Positions 25,340 through 34,400 of a stretch of 38,506 nucleotides of DNA are shown here, piece after piece. Under the pieces are notes generated by a model. It saw only the letters and a program-made list of their open reading frames with translations. It was not told the DNA's origin and did not search any database. Source of the stretch: Ignavibacteriaceae bacterium (lineage in GTDB: Bacteria > Bacteroidota > Ignavibacteria > Ignavibacteriales > Ignavibacteriaceae); contig JACAFA010000145.1 of NCBI GenBank assembly GCA_013388525.1, forward strand, positions 1 through 38,506. The letters run 5' to 3'. How positions within the stretch are numbered: position 1 is the stretch's first letter; the number at the start of each line of letters is the position of its first letter. The translations under genes and the position numbers were made by a program.

Positions 25340-25723
25340 ATGTCACTGATAGATGTTTTAACTGTTGTTGTTCTGATTCTGGTTTCGACGCTTATCGTTT
25401 TCTTAATTGTATATCTCGGGAAAATAACGCGTTCAATACAAGATTTGCAGAAGGATATTAGTGATCTTTCGGACAAGCTTGAACCATTAGTATTTTCTCT
25501 TTCCGATCTTACTTCCAAGCTTTCAGATTTAAGTGATAGTGCTAAAAGACAGCTTGAAACTACAAAAGGAATAATTTTCAGTGTGAAGGAGAGAGTTGAA
25601 ACTATTCTACAGTTTGAACAAAAAATAAGAGCGGGAATTGACGGACCTGTTTCAGGTTTACTTAACCAGATAAAAGCAATCTCTAACGGAGTAATTACTT
25701 TTCTCAATTACCTAAAAAAATAA
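25340..25723 (+). CDS. DUF948-like membrane-anchored coiled-coil protein
   Basis: 127 residues. A single N-terminal membrane helix (about 4-27, VLTVVVLILVSTLIVFLIVYL) is followed by a long heptad-rich helix (IQDLQKDISDLSDKLEPLVFSLSDLTSKLSDLSDSAK). This layout matches DUF948 and similar proteins that often neighbour YtxH genes in Firmicutes and Bacteroidetes. It lies 8 nt after the YtxH gene and 37 nt before the EF-G2 gene. Its role is unknown; the family label is tentative because the architecture is generic. Confidence 0.75.
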   Translation: MSLIDVLTVVVLILVSTLIVFLIVYLGKITRSIQDLQKDISDLSDKLEPLVFSLSDLTSKLSDLSDSAKRQLETTKGIIFSVKERVETILQFEQKIRAGIDGPVSGLLNQIKAISNGVITFLNYLKK

Positions 25724-25760
25724 AAATTCATACTAACTAAATACTTCCAGGAGGAATCCA

Positions 25761-27854
25761 TTGAAAGAAATTATTTCGGAGGCTATACGAAATATTGCAC
25801 TCGTCGGACACGGTGGAAGCGGTAAAACTTCACTTTCGGAAATTATTCTTTATACAGCTAAAGAAATAAATCGGATTGGCAAAATTGAAGAAGGGAATAC
25901 TGTTTCTGATTATACTCCAAATGAAATTGAAAAGCAGATTTCAATTTCTTCTTCTTTAATGAATATTGAATGGAACAATAGTAAAATAAATATTATTGAT
26001 GCTCCTGGTTTCTCTGACTTTGTCGGTGATGTTAAGAGCGCTTTAAAGGTTTGTGATACTGCTGTTATGGTTGTTAAATCTGCTGAAGGAATTGAAGTTG
26101 GCACAGATGTGGCAAAAAGTATAATTGAGGAATACAAATTACCTGCATCCATCATTATAAATAAAGTTGATGGCGAACATTCCACTTTCTTTGAAACTTT
26201 TGAATCCATAAAAGAAAGATTTCATCCCGGTGCAACCATCATTACATTTCCTGTTGCTGAGGGAATTCATTTTAATAGTATTGTGGATATTGTTTCGATG
26301 AAGACATATACTTATGGTGAAGCTGGAAGCAGAAATGTTGCAGAATCAGATATTCCTGCCAACCTGAAAGAAAAAGCAGAAAGTTACAGAACCCAACTGA
26401 TAGAAAAAGTTGCCGAGAATTCTGAAGATTTAATGAATAAATATTTTGAAGCAGGCACTCTTTCTGATTCTGATTTGAAAAGTGGATTAAAAGCATCAAT
26501 TATTAATGGTAATCTTCTTCCCGTATTCGCTATTTCAGCAACCAAAGCAGTTGGAATAAACAGCTTTTTAGATTTTGTGAGTAATTATTTTCCTTCACCT
26601 GTTGAAAGGGGACCTGTCAGCGCTAAACTTGCAAATAAGAATGAACGGGTTTTAGTCAAAGTTGACCCAAAGGGAGAACCGGTTTTATTCGTATTTAAAA
26701 CTATTTCCGAGCAGCACGTTGGAGAACTTTCTCTTTTCAAGTTATATTCAGGAAAAGTTTCTCCGGGAATGGATTTGTTAAATGAGAGCAACAACAAAAC
26801 CGAAAGATTAAACCAGCTTTTTACACTCAACGGACATAACAGGAAAGATATCTCACAGGTTGTTGCCGGTGATATTGCTGCAGTTGTAAAATTGAAAGAT
26901 ACTCATACAAACAACACTCTCGCTTCAAAAAATTATTCAGTTATAATTGATCCGATAGAATTTCCTGAACCGGTGATAAGAGGTGCTATTAAAGCAAAAG
27001 CAAAGGGTGATGAAGACAAAATTGCAACCGGACTTCACACTTTACACGAAGAAGATCCATCCTTCAATGTAAATTTTGATCCTGAAATTTCTCAAACAAT
27101 AATCTCAGGACAGGGCGAACTTCAGCTGCTTCTCGCAGTTAAAAGATTGAAGGACAGATATGGAGTTGAAGTTGAACTTGTTGAACCAAGAATTCCTTAT
27201 CGCGAAACAATTAAATCAGTTGTTAATGATGTTGAGTATAAACATAAAAAACAATCCGGTGGACGCGGACAGTATGGTCATATTCATATTAAAATGGAAC
27301 CGTTGCCAAGAGGAAAAGGTTTTGAATTTGTTGATGCAATAGTTGGCGGAGTTGTTCCGGGCAGATTTATTCCTGCGGTTGAAAAAGGAATTATCGAAAC
27401 AATGTCCAAAGGTGTTCTTGCCGGTAATAAAGTTGTTGATGTTAGAGTTACACTCTTTGACGGAACTTATCACACAGTTGACTCTGATGAAATGTCATTT
27501 AAAATAGCAGCAAGTCAGGGCTTTAAGAAAGGATTTCTTGAAGCAAAACCTGTTTTACTTGAACCCATTTATGAAGTTGAAGTAAAAGTTCCGGAAGAAT
27601 ATATGGGAGATGTAATGGGTGACATCTCAAGTAAACGAGGAAAAATTTTAGGAATGGACAGCGATGGTCATTTCCAGATAATCAAAGCGCTTGTTCCGTT
27701 AGCCGAGCTGTATAAATATTCATCACATTTGAGAAGCTTAACTCAGGGCAGAGGAGCGCACAAACTCAAATTTGATCATTATGAAGAGATGCCCAAAGAA
27801 ATTGAGCAGAAAGTAATTGAAGAATACAAGAAGTCACGCGAAGAAGAAAATTAA
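25761..27854 (+). CDS. Elongation factor G paralog (EF-G2-like) with atypical GTPase motifs
   Basis: 697 residues, full EF-G length, starting at TTG with AGGAGG 6 nt upstream. G1 is GHGGSGKTS (16-24) and G4 is NKVD (134-137). The G2 region reads EKQISI instead of RGITI. G3 reads DAPGF (80-84) instead of DTPGH, so the His that activates water in EF-G is Phe84. Domains II-V follow (GQGELQLLLAV, then GGRGQYGHIHIKMEP, and a C-terminal SSKRGKILGMDSDG domain). It belongs to the EF-G-like group with divergent G3. Bacteroides EF-G2, a paralog reported to lack GTPase activity and to act under starvation, is a plausible comparison. Not the main EF-G; no ribosomal-protein genes are nearby. Confidence 0.9.
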   Translation: MKEIISEAIRNIALVGHGGSGKTSLSEIILYTAKEINRIGKIEEGNTVSDYTPNEIEKQISISSSLMNIEWNNSKINIIDAPGFSDFVGDVKSALKVCDTAVMVVKSAEGIEVGTDVAKSIIEEYKLPASIIINKVDGEHSTFFETFESIKERFHPGATIITFPVAEGIHFNSIVDIVSMKTYTYGEAGSRNVAESDIPANLKEKAESYRTQLIEKVAENSEDLMNKYFEAGTLSDSDLKSGLKASIINGNLLPVFAISATKAVGINSFLDFVSNYFPSPVERGPVSAKLANKNERVLVKVDPKGEPVLFVFKTISEQHVGELSLFKLYSGKVSPGMDLLNESNNKTERLNQLFTLNGHNRKDISQVVAGDIAAVVKLKDTHTNNTLASKNYSVIIDPIEFPEPVIRGAIKAKAKGDEDKIATGLHTLHEEDPSFNVNFDPEISQTIISGQGELQLLLAVKRLKDRYGVEVELVEPRIPYRETIKSVVNDVEYKHKKQSGGRGQYGHIHIKMEPLPRGKGFEFVDAIVGGVVPGRFIPAVEKGIIETMSKGVLAGNKVVDVRVTLFDGTYHTVDSDEMSFKIAASQGFKKGFLEAKPVLLEPIYEVEVKVPEEYMGDVMGDISSKRGKILGMDSDGHFQIIKALVPLAELYKYSSHLRSLTQGRGAHKLKFDHYEEMPKEIEQKVIEEYKKSREEEN

Positions 27855-27870
27855 CCAACTAAATTATTCA

Positions 27871-27896
27871 GGCGGATCGTATCCGCCTTTATTTTT
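27871..27896 (+). terminator. Rho-independent terminator after the EF-G2 gene
   Basis: GGCGGAT (27871-27877), loop CGT, ATCCGCC (27881-27887), then TTTATTTTT. A strong G/C stem with a T-rich tail, 16 nt after the EF-G2 stop codon. The next start codon lies only 5 nt beyond it. Confidence 0.85.
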
Positions 27897-27901
27897 ATAA
27901 T

Positions 27902-28411
27902 ATGAAAAACTTATGGTCTCCCTGGAGATCTCATTACATAGAATCTTTTAAGGATAAGCAATCAGCAGGAAGCTGCATTTTCTGTGAAGCTGTCGAAAAA
28001 GATGTTTCTGATTTTAGTAACCTTTTGGTTCGTAAATCAAAGAACACACTTGTAGTAATGAATCTCTATCCTTACAATAACGGACATGTTATGATTTTGC
28101 CTAAAAGACACGTTGGATCAATTGAAAATATTACTGCTGAAGAATCCCATGAACTGATGGATGAAATTATTCTGGCTGAAAAAGTTTTACAAAAAATTTA
28201 TTCTCCGCACGGTTTTAATATTGGTGCTAATCTTGGCAGAGCTGGCGGTGCCGGTATTGAAGATCATATTCACTTTCACATAGTTCCAAGATGGAATGGT
28301 GACACTAACTTTATGCCTGTTATTGGTGAAGTAAAAGTAATTTCACAAGACCTTATAGAAACAAAGAAAAAATTACTCTCCGGATATGATGAAATTCTCT
28401 TCAACAAATGA
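27902..28411 (+). CDS. HIT family hydrolase/nucleotidyltransferase
   Basis: 169 residues. The N-terminus MKNLWSPWRSHYIESF and a zinc-site-like CIFCEA lead into VVMNLYPYNNGHVMILPKRHV, and the catalytic His triad is DHIHFHIVPRW near residues 121-131, a complete H-x-H-x-H motif. The L-W-(S/A)-P-W-R start is typical of the AP4A phosphorylase-like branch, which handles dinucleoside polyphosphates; its precise substrate is not clear. The ATG lies 5 nt after a terminator T-run, so expression needs read-through or an internal signal. The lipoprotein gene follows after 15 nt. Confidence 0.9.
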   Translation: MKNLWSPWRSHYIESFKDKQSAGSCIFCEAVEKDVSDFSNLLVRKSKNTLVVMNLYPYNNGHVMILPKRHVGSIENITAEESHELMDEIILAEKVLQKIYSPHGFNIGANLGRAGGAGIEDHIHFHIVPRWNGDTNFMPVIGEVKVISQDLIETKKKLLSGYDEILFNK

Positions 28412-28426
28412 TACGACATCAGAAAA

Positions 28427-28951
28427 ATGAAATTTCTGAAACTTAGCCTTCTCTTTTCTTTCCTGTTATTACCATCAGTTTTGTATTTATCCTGTGGTCA
28501 GAAGGAAACACCGAAATCATCACTTATAGTAAAAAATAATCTGCTGTATAAAAATGGCAGTGATACACCATTTACAGGTACAGAAAAAGCTCTTGTTGAT
28601 AATAAGATTATTGAATACGAAGTAAAGGACGGATTAAAGCATGGTGGTTTCAGAATTTATTCAGTTGATGGAAAGATTGAAATCCAGGGACAGATTGATA
28701 GTAACAGGAACGTAGGCAAATGGCAGTATTTTTATCCGGACGGAACAATTGAATCGGAGGGTAACTTTAATTACGATCTTCCAGAAGGCAGATGGATCTG
28801 GAATTATCCTGACGGAAAGTTAAAAGAAGAAGGAGTATATAAAAATGGTGAGCGAGTTGGATTATGGTATCAGTATGATAATAATGGTGGTGTTATTTAT
28901 AAACGTGATTATGGTAATGTTAATTCTGCTAATGATTCTTCACGAATTTAA
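28427..28951 (+). CDS. Lipoprotein with MORN-type repeats
   Basis: 174 residues. Signal peptide with lipobox LYLSC (Cys23), then a linker. Residues about 60-165 hold repeats of the MORN_2 type: EYEVKDGLKHGGFRIYSVDGKIEIQGQ, GKWQYFYPDGTIESEGNF, GRWIWNYPDGKLKEEGVY, GLWYQYDNNGGVIYK. Such repeats form stacked beta-hairpins and occur in many exported Bacteroidetes proteins and toxin-system lipoproteins. No enzyme motif is present. It lies 15 nt after the HIT gene and 14 nt before the DUF72 gene, so it is probably in an operon. Specific role unknown. Confidence 0.85.
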   Translation: MKFLKLSLLFSFLLLPSVLYLSCGQKETPKSSLIVKNNLLYKNGSDTPFTGTEKALVDNKIIEYEVKDGLKHGGFRIYSVDGKIEIQGQIDSNRNVGKWQYFYPDGTIESEGNFNYDLPEGRWIWNYPDGKLKEEGVYKNGERVGLWYQYDNNGGVIYKRDYGNVNSANDSSRI

Positions 28952-28965
28952 ATGTAATTTAGACT

Positions 28966-29820
28966 ATGTTAAGATTCGGTACTTGCAGCTGGAAATATGA
29001 TTCTTGGAAAGGAATTGTTTATTCAGAAACCGATCCAAAAAATTATCTTAAAGAGTACTCAAAAAAGTTTGACACTGTAGAAGTTGACCAATGGTTTTGG
29101 TCGCTCTTTCCTCCAGCCAGAGTAGTACTACCACAGAAAAAAGTTGTGGAAGAATACAGGAAGTCTGTTCCCCAAAATTTTTTGTTTACCGTAAAGGTAC
29201 CCAATTCAATTACATTGACACACTTTTACAAATCCGCAAAAGAAGAAACCTTTAAACCAAATCCTTTTTTTCTCTCTGTTGAGCTGTTCAATGAATTCTT
29301 AGACTCAATAAAAGCTATTGAAAAACAAGTTGGCTGTCTGATTTTTCAGTTTGAGTATTTGAATAAACAGAAGATGAAATCGTTATCAGAATTTCAAATG
29401 AAGTTTTCTGAATTTTATAGGAATTTAAACAAAAGCAAACCACCAGTTGGAATTGAAATCAGAAACCCAAATTATCTTAATGAAAAATTTTTTGGTTTTC
29501 TATCAGATCTCAATATTGCACCGGTTTTTCTTGAAGGCTATTATATGCCTCCAGTGACCGAAATTTATTCAAGATTTAAAAAGTATGTTAAAAATCTTGC
29601 AGTGATCAGATTGCACGGACCGGATAGAAAAGGTATTGAGATAATTGCTAACGATAACTGGAATCAGATATTTATAAATCGGGATAACGAGCTCAAATCC
29701 ATTGTTGAAATGATTAGGGATCTGCAGAATAAGGAAGTTGATTTATTCGTAAATGTAAACAATCATTTCGAAGGTTCAGCACCTCTTACGATTCAGAAGA
29801 TTAAAACTAATCTTAACTGA
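28966..29820 (+). CDS. DUF72 (YecE-like) TIM-barrel protein
   Basis: 284 residues. MLRFGTCSWKYDSWKGIVYSE is the diagnostic N-terminal strand of DUF72 proteins; other conserved blocks are the FDTVEVDQWFW segment, FLFTVKVPNSITLTH, GCLIFQFE, VGIEIRNPNYL and AVIRLHGPDRKG. The family has a TIM-barrel fold resembling xylose isomerase but no confirmed biochemical activity. It starts 14 nt after the MORN lipoprotein gene. No internal break or unusual length is seen. Confidence 0.9.
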   Translation: MLRFGTCSWKYDSWKGIVYSETDPKNYLKEYSKKFDTVEVDQWFWSLFPPARVVLPQKKVVEEYRKSVPQNFLFTVKVPNSITLTHFYKSAKEETFKPNPFFLSVELFNEFLDSIKAIEKQVGCLIFQFEYLNKQKMKSLSEFQMKFSEFYRNLNKSKPPVGIEIRNPNYLNEKFFGFLSDLNIAPVFLEGYYMPPVTEIYSRFKKYVKNLAVIRLHGPDRKGIEIIANDNWNQIFINRDNELKSIVEMIRDLQNKEVDLFVNVNNHFEGSAPLTIQKIKTNLN

Positions 29821-29878
29821 TTTTTCTTAAAAGTTTTTATTGCATTAACAAGTTATATAAGTTCTAAATGACGATAAA

Positions 29879-29985
29879 CAAATCACAAATAATATTCAAT
29901 ATTCAAAATTCAAATCTTAAGAGTAAAAAATGGTGTTTTGAAATTGGTGTTTGTGATTTATCTGGAAATTGTTTTTTGTGATTTG
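29879..29985. repeat. Imperfect low-complexity inverted repeat
   Basis: CAAATCACAAA at 29879-29889 is the exact reverse complement of TTTGTGATTTG at 29975-29985; a further TTTGTGATTT lies at 29950-29959. The region between is full of short AAATT/ATTCAA motifs. It looks like a decayed interspersed repeat or small non-coding element; only one copy is in the window. Confidence 0.5.
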
Positions 29986-30021
29986 AGACTTTTAAGTCTT
30001 GGTAAGATAGCTTTAGCTATA

Positions 30022-30052
30022 TTGATTTACGAAGTGAATAATAGTAAATTTA
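30022..30052 (+). promoter_or_regulatory. Promoter of the tRNA(CAT) gene
   Basis: TTGATT (30022-30027), a 17-nt spacer and TAAATTTA (30045-30052), seven of eight matching TAnnTTTG. Predicted start near 30058, about 10 nt before the tRNA. Confidence 0.6.
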
Positions 30053-30067
30053 CTACCGAAAATATTT

Positions 30068-30141
30068 GGGCTCATAGCTCAGTTGGTTAGAGCATCTGAC
30101 TCATAATCAGAGGGTCGGTGGTTCAAGTCCATCTGGGCCCA
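30068..30141 (+). tRNA. tRNA with CAT anticodon (elongator Met or Ile2)
   Basis: 74 nt with a full cloverleaf: acceptor GGGCTCA/TGGGCCC, D-arm GCTC/GAGC, anticodon stem TCTGA/TCAGA with loop CTCATAA and anticodon CAT at 30102-30104, T-arm GGTGG-TTCAAGT-CCATC, discriminator A at 30141. CCA is not encoded. CAT could be elongator Met or the lysidine-modified Ile2; the acceptor stem is not that of an initiator (it is fully paired at position 1-72), so initiator Met is unlikely. Confidence 0.95.
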
Positions 30142-30146
30142 CAGAT

Positions 30147-30185
30147 AAACCCTTGAAGCACTTCGCTTTGAGGGTTTGCTTTTTT
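30147..30185 (+). terminator. Rho-independent terminator of the tRNA(CAT) gene
   Basis: AAACCCT and AGGGTTT form the outer stem with inner pairing AAGC/GCTT (hairpin 30147-30177), followed by GC and six T (30180-30185). It lies 6 nt after the tRNA end. Confidence 0.8.
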
Positions 30186-30351
30186 AAACTCCACAATTTG
30201 TTTATTACTTCTCATTTAATGCAGAGAATTATCACAATACGCAATTATTATATCTTCTAACACGAATGAAGAAATGTAGAAGAAGAAAGTGTGATCATAT
30301 TTTTAATTTCAAATTATTAAAAGTGAAACACTGAATATGATTTTGGTAAAG

Positions 30352-30380
30352 TTGACACTTCATAAAAAAAATCCTATCAT
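30352..30380 (+). promoter_or_regulatory. Promoter of khpA
   Basis: TTGACA (30352-30357), 17-nt spacer, TATCAT (30375-30380). Predicted start near 30387, 36 nt before the khpA ATG. Confidence 0.65.
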
Positions 30381-30422
30381 GTAGAAGAAATAAATTTTTT
30401 TAATAAGATATCCTGAACAAAA

Positions 30423-30677
30423 ATGAAAACTTTTATAGAATATATTGTAAAGCAATTAGTTGATAATCCGGAGAAGGTTATTGTAGAAGAAAGTAATCCT
30501 GATGAAAAAACTACGGAACTTATCCTTATTGTGGAAAAAAGTGATGTTGGAAAAGTCATAGGGAAAAAGGGTAAAACAATTAATGCAATGCGTGACTTAC
30601 TACTTGCGCTTAGCGGTAAAGAACATCGTAAAATCCTTCTAAAAATTTCTGATTCGATTGATAAGCAGAATCAATAA
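30423..30677 (+). CDS. khpA: KH-domain RNA-binding protein KhpA
   Basis: 84 residues, a typical KhpA length. The stretch VGKVIGKKGKTINAMRDLL (about 42-60) contains the G-x-x-G loop (Gly47-Lys-Lys-Gly50) of the type II KH fold; the N-terminal MKTFIEYIVKQLVDNPEKV is conserved in the UPF0109/KhpA family. KhpA binds RNA, often with KhpB, and affects cell elongation and small-RNA function in Gram-positives. Here it stands alone with its own promoter, rather than in the rpsP-trmD cluster where it is often found. No Shine-Dalgarno is obvious. Confidence 0.9.
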   Translation: MKTFIEYIVKQLVDNPEKVIVEESNPDEKTTELILIVEKSDVGKVIGKKGKTINAMRDLLLALSGKEHRKILLKISDSIDKQNQ

Positions 30678-31013
30678 CATTTATTTGTTTTGATTAGAAT
30701 TAATTTCAGTTTCGAATATTTAGTTTCGAATAAATATTATTAATTAAATTGTCTTTGAGAAGCATCATTAAAACTTCAATCCAGTAAGAAAAATAATTAA
30801 AATAAGAATCTGATTTTACGAGTGAAATAGTTTTTTCTCTTTCTACTAAATACAGATTAGATTGACGACAATTTTGTCATTATTGTTTCATTCATTTCTA
30901 AAACAACAACTTACAGCAGGGAAAAAAAATTAATCTTTAAATGCAACTGAGAGTGGCATGTTTTATGTAATTTTTTTTAACAAAAAATTGATAAAAAAAT
31001 AACTGATTTTTTA

Positions 31014-31044
31014 TTGACTTTTTATTTTATTTTTATTAAGGTTG
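31014..31044 (+). promoter_or_regulatory. Candidate promoter of the giant secreted protein gene
   Basis: TTGACT (31014-31019), 17-nt spacer and TAAGGTTG (31037-31044), seven of eight matching TAnnTTTG. Predicted start near 31050. Confidence 0.55.
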
Positions 31045-31315
31045 CATCGTCTTTTGAAGCGTTTCTCAATTATTAATGATCATTGTGCTGTGCTTTTAAT
31101 CTAATTATTATTTTTATTAATTAGTCATTCATCATATAGCTATGAGGGAAGATGATTGCTAAAACAATATTTTAAAAAAATATTGGCTGTTAAAAAGGCC
31201 CGGGGCATGTTAAACTATTCTAATTATATTTCTTCTTACGAGAGACAAAATTTAATCTCATTTGCATTTCTACATTTAAATAATAATACATTCATTAAAG
31301 TTAATGGAGGGCTGT

Positions 31316-31351
31316 ATGGGGATTAATTTTCCGCTCATCTTTCCGTTGTAA
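31316..31351 (+). CDS. Putative leader peptide (11 residues)
   Basis: ATG to TAA encoding MGINFPLIFPL. A strong GGAGGG ribosome-binding site (31306-31311) lies 4 nt before the ATG, the same site as used by the giant gene downstream. The stop codon is 3 nt before the hairpin at 31354, a layout seen in translation-coupled attenuators. Short enough to be chance, so confidence is modest. Confidence 0.35.
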   Translation: MGINFPLIFPL

Positions 31352-31353
31352 TT

Positions 31354-31400
31354 GCTTTACAAGCGTGTGCTCGTTCAAACTGTAAAGCTGGTTGTTTTTT
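31354..31400 (+). terminator. Terminator-like hairpin (possible attenuator) in the leader
   Basis: GCTTTACA (31354-31361) and TGTAAAGC (31381-31388) form a perfect 8-bp stem with a 19-nt loop, followed 6 nt later by six T (31395-31400). It sits 41 nt before the start codon of the giant gene, so it must be read through for expression. Confidence 0.5.
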
Positions 31401-31441
31401 AATTAATTAACTATTTCTTTTAATCTCATTTTGGAGGGATT

Positions 31442-34400
31442 ATGTTTAAAAACATTTTCAAATTTGTAACGACCGTCTTCCTCCTTGCCATATTTGCTTA
31501 TTCGCAAAATTCGTTTGGGCAGTTGTCCGGAACTTATACAATTCCGGGTACTCCATTTGCGACAATAAAAGCAGCAGTCGATTCTCTGAATCTGGTAGGC
31601 GTTGGAACAGGTGGTGTTACATTTAATGTAACAGCTGGATATACAGAAAGTATAACAGCTCCAATTACTATCACTGCAACAGGTTCTGCTGGCAATGCTA
31701 TTGTATTCCAGAAGAGCGGTGCAGGTGCAAACCCATTGGTAACAAGAACTGATGTCGGTACCATAGCCACATCTGCTATTGGTGCAGATGGAGATGCTGT
31801 TTTCCGTATGAATGGAACTGACTATATAACATTTAACGGAATTGATGTTACGGCAACCGACCAGGGCATCGAATATGGATATTATACATTTAAACCAAGT
31901 GGTACTGATGGATGTCAGTTTGTTACAATTACAAATTGTGTTGTTACTATGACAAAAGGTACGAGTGGTTATGTAATTGGTATTAATATAAGCAACGGAC
32001 CTTTATCATCCTCATCCGCTACTGGTGTAGTCGTTACCGGAGCGAGTGGTATGAACTCTAACGTGACCATTACAGGTAATACCGTTCAGAATGTTCATGC
32101 GGGGGTATATGTAAGAGGTGCTACAGCGTATTATGATAGCAGCATTACTATCGGTCAGTCTGGAGCGGGAAATATTATAACCAATTTCGGAGGTGGTAAT
32201 GCATCATCAACTTATGGTGTTTACTTTATTTATGTTGAAAATCCTTCAGTTGCGTATAATACAATAACCAGTGCTACTCATGGTGCAACATTATATGGAA
32301 TATTTTACTCTTCAGTAAGCGGTGATGTTGTAGGAAGCAATAATGCTTTTACAATGGCAAACAATGCAGCTTCATCAGCAACTTATTATATATATAATGC
32401 TAACACTGTTACTACTGCAAATTATAACAACAATACATTTGCGGCGGGGACACTTTCTTCAACAGGAACTGTTTACTTAATTTATGCTTCGAGCGGCACT
32501 CCGATTGTTAATGTATCAGGTAACCAAACCAGCGGTTCAATAACAAGAACAGGTGCAAGCGGTTCATTCTACTGTTATTATAATCTGGGCTCTCCAGCCA
32601 GTGGTACTGAAACTTTATCAAATAATAATTTCTCAAATATTTCAGTTACAGGTTCCTCTTTACTATATGGTATTTATAGTAACACTGCAACCGGACAAAA
32701 CAGAGTAAGTTACAATAATACAATATCTAACTGGACTGGTGGAACTGGTTCGTGTTACGCTATTTATCATCTTTCCACCACTTCAAATACAATTTATAAT
32801 AATAGTATTCACGACATTACAACAGGCGGAACTTTTTATGGTTTATACTTTACCGGAACGAATCCGACTGTTTATGGGAATAATGTTTATAATATTACTA
32901 CAACCGGTACAACTTTATATGGTATTTACGATGCAGGTACAGGAACAACAAATTGTTATAAAAACCAGGTTTATAATTTAACAGCAAATAATGCGACTGC
33001 AACGCTATATGGTTTTTATATTTCAACCGGAACAAGTAATTATGTTTATAATAATTTTGTATCTGATTTAAAGACTCCTATCCTAAATTCAACCACATTA
33101 ACTGGTATGTATATATCAGGTGGTACGTTTATAGGTTTGTATTATAATACAATTTACTTGAATGCTACAAGTTCAGGTACAAATTTCGGTTCAAATGGTA
33201 TTTATGCAAGTACTACACCAACAGTTGATTTAAGAAATAACGTTGTAGTAAATGCATCCACACCGAACGGAACCGGTTTTTCAATTGCATACAGAAGAAG
33301 TACAACAACTTTAACTACTTATGCAGCAGCTTCAAACAATAACTGTTTCTATGCAGGAACACCATCTGCATCGAATCTTATATTTTATGATGGAACAAAC
33401 TCTGATCAAACTTTAGCTGCTTACAAAACCAGAGTTTCTCCAAGAGATGCTGCATCAGTTTCAGAGAATCCTCCTTTTGTTAATGTAACAACTGCTCCAT
33501 ATGATCTTCATATTAATACGGCTGTTGCAACACAGCTTGAATCAGGTGGAACACCGGTTTCTACACCTGTTGCAATTACAGATGACTTTGATGGTAATGC
33601 AAGAAACGCTACAACTCCGGATATTGGTGGTGATGAATTTGCAGGAACGCCACAAGATTTAACACCTCCATCAATATCATATTCATTAATATCAAATCAG
33701 AGTTATTTATTAACATCAGTTTCTCTAACAGCTACAATCACTGATTTCAGTGGTGTTGCAGGAGGATCTAACAGTCCAAGATTATATATTAAAAAAATCA
33801 ATGATGTTTCTTATGTATTCGATAATAATCCGACAATTGTTGGCGATGACTATACATTTACAATACCATACTCTGCAATCGGCGGTGTAGCAATTGGTGA
33901 TACGATAGTATATTATGTTGCCGCACAGGATGTACCGGGTAACGCAGGAACAAATCCAGCAGGTGGTTCAGGTTCAAATCCTCCTGGAACAACACCTCCT
34001 CCGGTGCCAAATGCATATCTGATTGTTGACATTCCGCTTAGTGGTACATATACGGTTGGTATCAGTTCTTTTGAAATGTTAACCGGAAAGAAACTAACAT
34101 TCGAAACCAGAACAAGAACAGTAACAAGAGATATGAATGGTGTTGATGCTTATGAGGATATCAATTCTAATATAAATGAAAAGGAAAAACCAGGAGTTCC
34201 GGATTATTCTCCTCGATATCAAACAATTACAGAAACCTATGTAGAAATACTGGAAAACGGAAAACCCTTCGATATGAGTTTCTTTGCTAATAATCCAACA
34301 CTTGCAGCTTATCCGACAATCACAGCTGCAATTGCAGATCTTAAATTAAGAGGCGCATCAGGTCCGGTAACTTTCTTATTGGTAGATACTTTGTATGCTT

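Larger units (their letters stand above)
30678..31441 (+). other. 764-nt leader region of the giant secreted protein gene
   Basis: No long gene here. It contains an 11-nt direct repeat AGTTTCGAATA (30708-30718 and 30722-30732), a promoter at 31014-31044, an A/T hairpin CAATATTT/AAATATTG (31165-31185), a 13-nt direct repeat TTTAATCTCATTT (31251-31263 and 31419-31431), an 11-codon leader ORF (31316-31351) and a terminator-like hairpin (31354-31400). If the promoter is right, the 5' untranslated leader is about 390 nt. No known riboswitch class was recognised. Confidence 0.6.

Noticed and set aside
31185..31215. GGCCCGGGGC block in the leader as a possible riboswitch core
   Set aside because: No match to a riboswitch consensus I know; only a short G/C island.
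31534..31770. Minus-strand ORF of 78 aa inside the giant gene
   Set aside because: Low-complexity antisense of a Thr/Ala/Gly-rich coding region; no ribosome-binding site.
32739..32981. Plus-strand ORF of 80 aa in another frame of the giant gene
   Set aside because: The main frame is open throughout with clear domain content; this is an out-of-frame shadow.
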